From: Prevotella sp. UBA1705
GTDB taxonomy: Bacteria > Bacteroidota > Bacteroidia > Bacteroidales > Bacteroidaceae
Assembly (NCBI GenBank): GCA_002317385.1
Contig: DCJH01000013.1
Location: 1 to 34,981 of the forward strand
DNA: 34,981 nucleotides
Reading direction: 5' to 3'
How positions within the stretch are numbered: position 1 is the first letter of the stretch; each line of letters begins with the position of its first letter. Position numbers and translations under genes: made by a program. Below, piece by piece: positions 32,135 through 34,981 of the stretch. Below the pieces are notes generated by a model that made no database searches, was not told where the DNA came from, and saw nothing but the letters and a program-made list of their open reading frames with translations.

Positions 32135-33259
32135 TCATCCGACCTCCTTTTTCAACCACCATCCGAAGAATCGGTCGTACACTTCATAGGCTTCATTCAC
32201 CTGAAGCAACATCTCCTTGTCTACTAAGGCCTTGGCCGCCGACTTCACCGTACTGGGTGCGCCGAGTCTGTGGGCCGTGATGAAGCCCTGCCCCAAGATT
32301 TCGCTGGCCCGCCCATCAAGGGCAACGGCTCGAATAAGTTTGCCCTGGGCAGGCGTGATGAGATTCAGGAAGGTGTGATAGGTAGCCTCGTTTTCCTGAA
32401 CCACCTTGTCCAGCATGTGCACGACCGAGGCCTCAGAGATGGTTTTCTCGCCAGTCTCATAAAGGCGGTTGAGCATCATCTGCACATACCAGGTATGCCC
32501 TGCCAGCATCTCGTAGAGCTGAGCAAACACCTCTTGAGAGATGCTTTGGCCATGCTGTAGGAACCATTCGCGCGCAAATTCATAGTAGGGTTTCAAGGCG
32601 ATGCAGTCGAGATTCATCATCTGTGTGCTCTGATAGAACGGACGAGAAGCCGATGCAAACATGCTCTCAAGCACATGGCGCTGACTACCAGAGAACACAA
32701 ACTGCACGGAGGTGAGGTGCTGGATGTGGGCCCGGAGCAGGGCTTCTACGTTCTTGTCAGCATAATCGGCCACAGCTTGGAACTCGTCAAAGGCAATGTA
32801 ACAGCGCTTGCCCGATTGCTGCATATAGTCGAATATCTCTACCAGAGAGCGCTCTGCCAGTTCGGGCGACACGTCGACAGAGAACGATGGCTCTCCCGTC
32901 ATTGTGTCGAAGCTGAGCACCGGCCGCAACGAACGGAAGAATGTGCTCACCCGTCTCACAATCTTCTCCTCGGCAGTATCCAGCGATCCCAGCACCACCT
33001 CGCCCAATTTCTTCACCAGCGACTCCAGGCTGTCGGTCTGATATAGGTCTACATAATAGCACTTCACATCTTCTTTCTCCGTGATTTCATGGAAGACGTG
33101 TCGTATAAGACCAGTTTTTCCCATGCGTCGAGGGCTGATAAGAGTGATGTTACGCCCATTGTTAAGTGCGGCAATAAGTGCTGCGGTCTCCGCCTCCCGG
33201 TCACAAAAGTAGTCGGGCGACACGTAGCCGGTGAGTAGAAAAGGATTTGCTGGATTCAT
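32135..33259 (-). CDS. AAA-family ATPase (archaeal-type ATPase domain)
   Basis: 374 aa. The start MNPANPFLLTGYVSPDYFCD leads into an N-terminal domain with Walker A SPRRMGKTGL (42-51) and Walker B CYIAFDEFQAV (153-163). FVFSGSQRHVLESMF follows as a sensor-like segment, then a C-terminal winged-helix region. This is the PF01637-like group found widely in Bacteroidota, often with a fused or nearby nuclease; none is seen here. Function unknown. The ATG at 33259 was chosen because the upstream frame to 33382 reads across the promoter and an inverted repeat. It stands alone, divergent from murF. Confidence 0.85.
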   Translation of the reverse strand: MNPANPFLLTGYVSPDYFCDREAETAALIAALNNGRNITLISPRRMGKTGLIRHVFHEITEKEDVKCYYVDLYQTDSLESLVKKLGEVVLGSLDTAEEKIVRRVSTFFRSLRPVLSFDTMTGEPSFSVDVSPELAERSLVEIFDYMQQSGKRCYIAFDEFQAVADYADKNVEALLRAHIQHLTSVQFVFSGSQRHVLESMFASASRPFYQSTQMMNLDCIALKPYYEFAREWFLQHGQSISQEVFAQLYEMLAGHTWYVQMMLNRLYETGEKTISEASVVHMLDKVVQENEATYHTFLNLITPAQGKLIRAVALDGRASEILGQGFITAHRLGAPSTVKSAAKALVDKEMLLQVNEAYEVYDRFFGWWLKKEVG

Positions 33260-33275
33260 GATAACGATGTTTTCA

Positions 33276-33307
33276 TTGCGAACTTTTCGTTGCGAACTTT
33301 TCGCAAT
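33276..33307 (-). promoter_or_regulatory. Repeated hairpin/operator-like site in the AAA ATPase leader
   Basis: GCGAACTTTTCG occurs twice with a 14-bp period (33278-33289 and 33292-33303). On the mRNA sense strand, TTGCGAA-AAG-TTCGCAA forms a 7-bp dyad just after the likely start of transcription. Confidence 0.55.
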
Positions 33308-33308
33308 A

Positions 33309-33339
33309 CAAAGATAAGGTATTTCCATCAGACCGACAA
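33309..33339 (-). promoter_or_regulatory. Promoter of the AAA ATPase gene
   Basis: Minus strand TTG (33339-33337), 20 nt, TATCTTTG (33316-33309), about 50 nt before the start codon. Confidence 0.7.
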
Positions 33340-33411
33340 GGGATAACGAAAGAATTTTTACGACCCCACGATGATGGTGCAAATTAGCCCACGATTTTTA
33401 GCCATGATTTC

Positions 33412-33442
33412 TTGGTTATGACCAAGTTTTGGCGTATTTTTG
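33412..33442 (+). promoter_or_regulatory. murF promoter
   Basis: TTG (33412-33414), 20 nt, TATTTTTG (33435-33442), 51 nt before the chosen ATG at 33494. Confidence 0.7.
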
Positions 33443-33493
33443 CAGGAAACAAGGCGGCAGGGCCACGGCCTCGCCATGCCACAACACCGTATC

Positions 33494-34816
33494 ATGGATA
33501 TCAAACAGTTATATCAGCTCTACCTGCAGCACCCGCAGGTGACCACCGACAGCCGCGACTGTCCGGCGGGAAGCATCTTCATTGCGTTGAAGGGTGACTC
33601 ATTCGACGGCAATAAGTTTGCCAAAGCAGCCCTCGACAAGGGTTGCAGCTATGCCATCGTGGACGAAAAGGAATATGCAGACCCTGCGGACGACCGTATC
33701 ATCTTGGTGGACGACTGCCTCCTCACCTTCAAGCAACTGGCTCGGGAACACCGTCGGCAGTTCGACATTCCGGTCATAGGCATCACTGGCACCAACGGCA
33801 AGACCACCACAAAGGAACTTCTCTCTGCGGTGCTGGCCGAGAAATATCGGGTGATGCACACCGAGGGCAACTTCAACAACGATGTAGGCGTGCCCAAGAC
33901 GCTGCTGCGACTGGCCCCCGAACACGAGATTGCCGTGGTGGAGATGGGTGCTTCGCATCCCGGCGACATCCAGCAGCTGGTGGACTATGTGGAGCCTACG
34001 TGCGGACTGATTACCAATGTGGGCCGTGCCCATCTGCAGGGATTCGGGTCGTTTGAGGGTGTGAAGAAGACCAAAGGCGAGCTCTACGACTTCCTGAAAA
34101 GCCATGGCGCGCTCTGCTTTCTCAACACTTCCAACGAGCATCTGGTGCAGATGGCCAACGACCGCGAGCTGCAACGCATCATCAGCTACGGCGAGGACGA
34201 GCAGGCTCAGGTACAGGGTGAGGTGGTGAGCTGTGCCCCATTCCTCAACATCCGATGGGGCGCCGCACTCTCGTCGCTGCCCTCTCCCATCGCCGACATG
34301 GAGGTTTCGACCCATCTCATCGGCGCCTACAACATCGACAATGTGCTGGCCGCCATCACCGTGGGACTCTACTTCGGGGTGAGTGCCAGGCAAATCTGTC
34401 ATGCGCTGGAGCATTATGAGCCGAGCAACAACCGCTCGCAGCTGGAGAAAACAGACAAGAACTGGCTCATCGTAGATGCCTATAATGCCAACCCCACGAG
34501 CATGTCGGCCGCCATCGACAACTTTGAGCGCATGGAAGTGGGCCATCCGAAGATGGCCATTCTGGGTGATATGCGCGAACTGGGCGACGTGAGTGCGGAG
34601 GAACATCAGAGGATTGCCGACCTGCTCAAGACCTCGGGCTTCGACGAGATATGGCTTGTGGGTGAGGAATTTGGCCGTGTAGACACTGCTTTCCGCCGCT
34701 TCAAAGATGTGGAGGAGGTGAAGCTCGCCATCGCCGCCCATCGTCCCGAGGGTCGCTACATCCTCATCAAGGGTTCAAATGGCATCCACTTGGCGCAGCT
34801 CTGCGAGCTGCTTTAA
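33494..34816 (+). CDS. murF: UDP-N-acetylmuramoyl-tripeptide--D-alanyl-D-alanine ligase
   Basis: Adds the D-Ala-D-Ala dipeptide made by Ddl to the muramoyl-tripeptide in the cytoplasm. 440 aa, normal for MurF. The N-terminal domain has TTDSRDCPAGSIFIALKG (17-34). The ATP loop is GITGTNGKTTTKELL (96-110), followed by GNFNNDVGVPKTLL and EMGASHPGDI. The C-terminal domain holds DAYNANPTSMSAAI and LGDMRELG. The ATG at 33494 was chosen; the in-frame extension to 33440 starts within the promoter's -7 box. It stands apart from other mur genes in this window. Confidence 0.96.
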   Translation: MDIKQLYQLYLQHPQVTTDSRDCPAGSIFIALKGDSFDGNKFAKAALDKGCSYAIVDEKEYADPADDRIILVDDCLLTFKQLAREHRRQFDIPVIGITGTNGKTTTKELLSAVLAEKYRVMHTEGNFNNDVGVPKTLLRLAPEHEIAVVEMGASHPGDIQQLVDYVEPTCGLITNVGRAHLQGFGSFEGVKKTKGELYDFLKSHGALCFLNTSNEHLVQMANDRELQRIISYGEDEQAQVQGEVVSCAPFLNIRWGAALSSLPSPIADMEVSTHLIGAYNIDNVLAAITVGLYFGVSARQICHALEHYEPSNNRSQLEKTDKNWLIVDAYNANPTSMSAAIDNFERMEVGHPKMAILGDMRELGDVSAEEHQRIADLLKTSGFDEIWLVGEEFGRVDTAFRRFKDVEEVKLAIAAHRPEGRYILIKGSNGIHLAQLCELL

Positions 34817-34981
34817 TTGAGAATTGATAATTAATAATTGATAATTGGCTGGCGCGACGCTCTCTCTCAATGTTTTGGGGATGGTGTCGCGCCAGTTAGT
34901 TTAATGGAGAATTGATAATTTATAATTGAAAATTGGCTCCGCACAAAGATCACCGCGCAGCCAATTGTGAATTATGAATTA
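34816..34981. repeat. AATTGATAATT-type repeats with hairpins after murF
   Basis: Two direct copies of GAGAATTGATAATT-rich sequence (34819-34850 and 34908-34936), each ending in AATTGGCT. The second is closed by AGCCAATT and an inverted copy running to the window end. Same type as 13292-13330. The full element may continue past 34981. Confidence 0.7.
34849..34895 (+). terminator. Likely murF terminator
   Basis: CTGGCGCGAC (34849-34858) pairs perfectly with GTCGCGCCAG (34886-34895), followed by TTAGTTTAA. About 33 nt past the stop. Confidence 0.65.

Noticed and set aside
32135..33382. Longer N-terminus for the AAA ATPase
   Set aside because: It would read through the promoter and the repeated dyad; the conserved family start is at 33259.
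1..34981. tRNA, rRNA, transposase or phage genes
   Set aside because: No cloverleaf-like element, rRNA block, transposase domain or integrase was recognised on either strand, though reading by eye can miss a tRNA.

Overview
The window is chromosomal DNA from a member of the Bacteroidales, most likely Prevotellaceae. The evidence is of several kinds. At least nine genes carry the Bacteroidota promoter layout (TTTG or TTG, 19-21 nt, then TAnnTTTG), and Shine-Dalgarno sites are nearly absent. There is a Bacteroidota-type argF' (acetyl/succinylornithine carbamoyltransferase) and an SDR-type threonine dehydrogenase. A NigD-like lipoprotein, many other lipoproteins and a TonB receptor with a carboxypeptidase-like N-terminal domain are present. 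One secreted protein ends in a 'YDLNGRRL...GIYIHHGKKV' tail of the kind common in Prevotella. No rRNA, tRNA, transposase, phage gene or CRISPR array was seen.

Layout. 1-4536: the end of argF', then three threonine-to-glycine genes, namely threonine aldolase and the divergent pair kbl / tdh. 4634-9556 (minus): an envelope operon read as PASTA protein, RluD-type pseudouridine synthase, Ddl, PlsC-like acyltransferase and probably a NigD-like lipoprotein. 9989-15944: a small lipoprotein, then rpmH (L34, only 51 codons, minus) divergent from efp. These are followed by a family 2 glycosyltransferase, a four-helix-bundle protein, RadC, a DUF59/MIP18 Fe-S assembly protein and an LpxH-type phosphatase. 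16027-17274 (minus): a DAACS-type transporter with altered binding-site residues. 18028-24054: an operon of one TonB-dependent receptor and three lipoproteins, the best candidate here for an uncharacterised (metal?) uptake system. 24541-29437 (minus): a secreted LRR protein, a KDG-type sugar kinase, ackA and pta. 30259-33259 (minus): diadenylate cyclase, folP and an AAA ATPase. 33494-34816: murF.

Cell-wall and envelope functions recur: Ddl makes D-Ala-D-Ala and MurF attaches it to the UDP-MurNAc-tripeptide. The PASTA protein, LpxH, the acyltransferase and CdaA also act at or on the envelope. Pta-AckA gives acetate and ATP from acetyl-CoA, which fits a fermentative gut or oral anaerobe.

The intergenic DNA is the most unusual part. 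A family of 22-23 bp modules (TASTAATCG at the start, usually GCGAAAAGG or another GG-ended sequence at the end) occurs as short arrays in four separate gaps, on both strands. A second class consists of low-complexity repeats in at least five sequence types, often as inverted pairs, that fill most other gaps. Neither class is explained by the genes.
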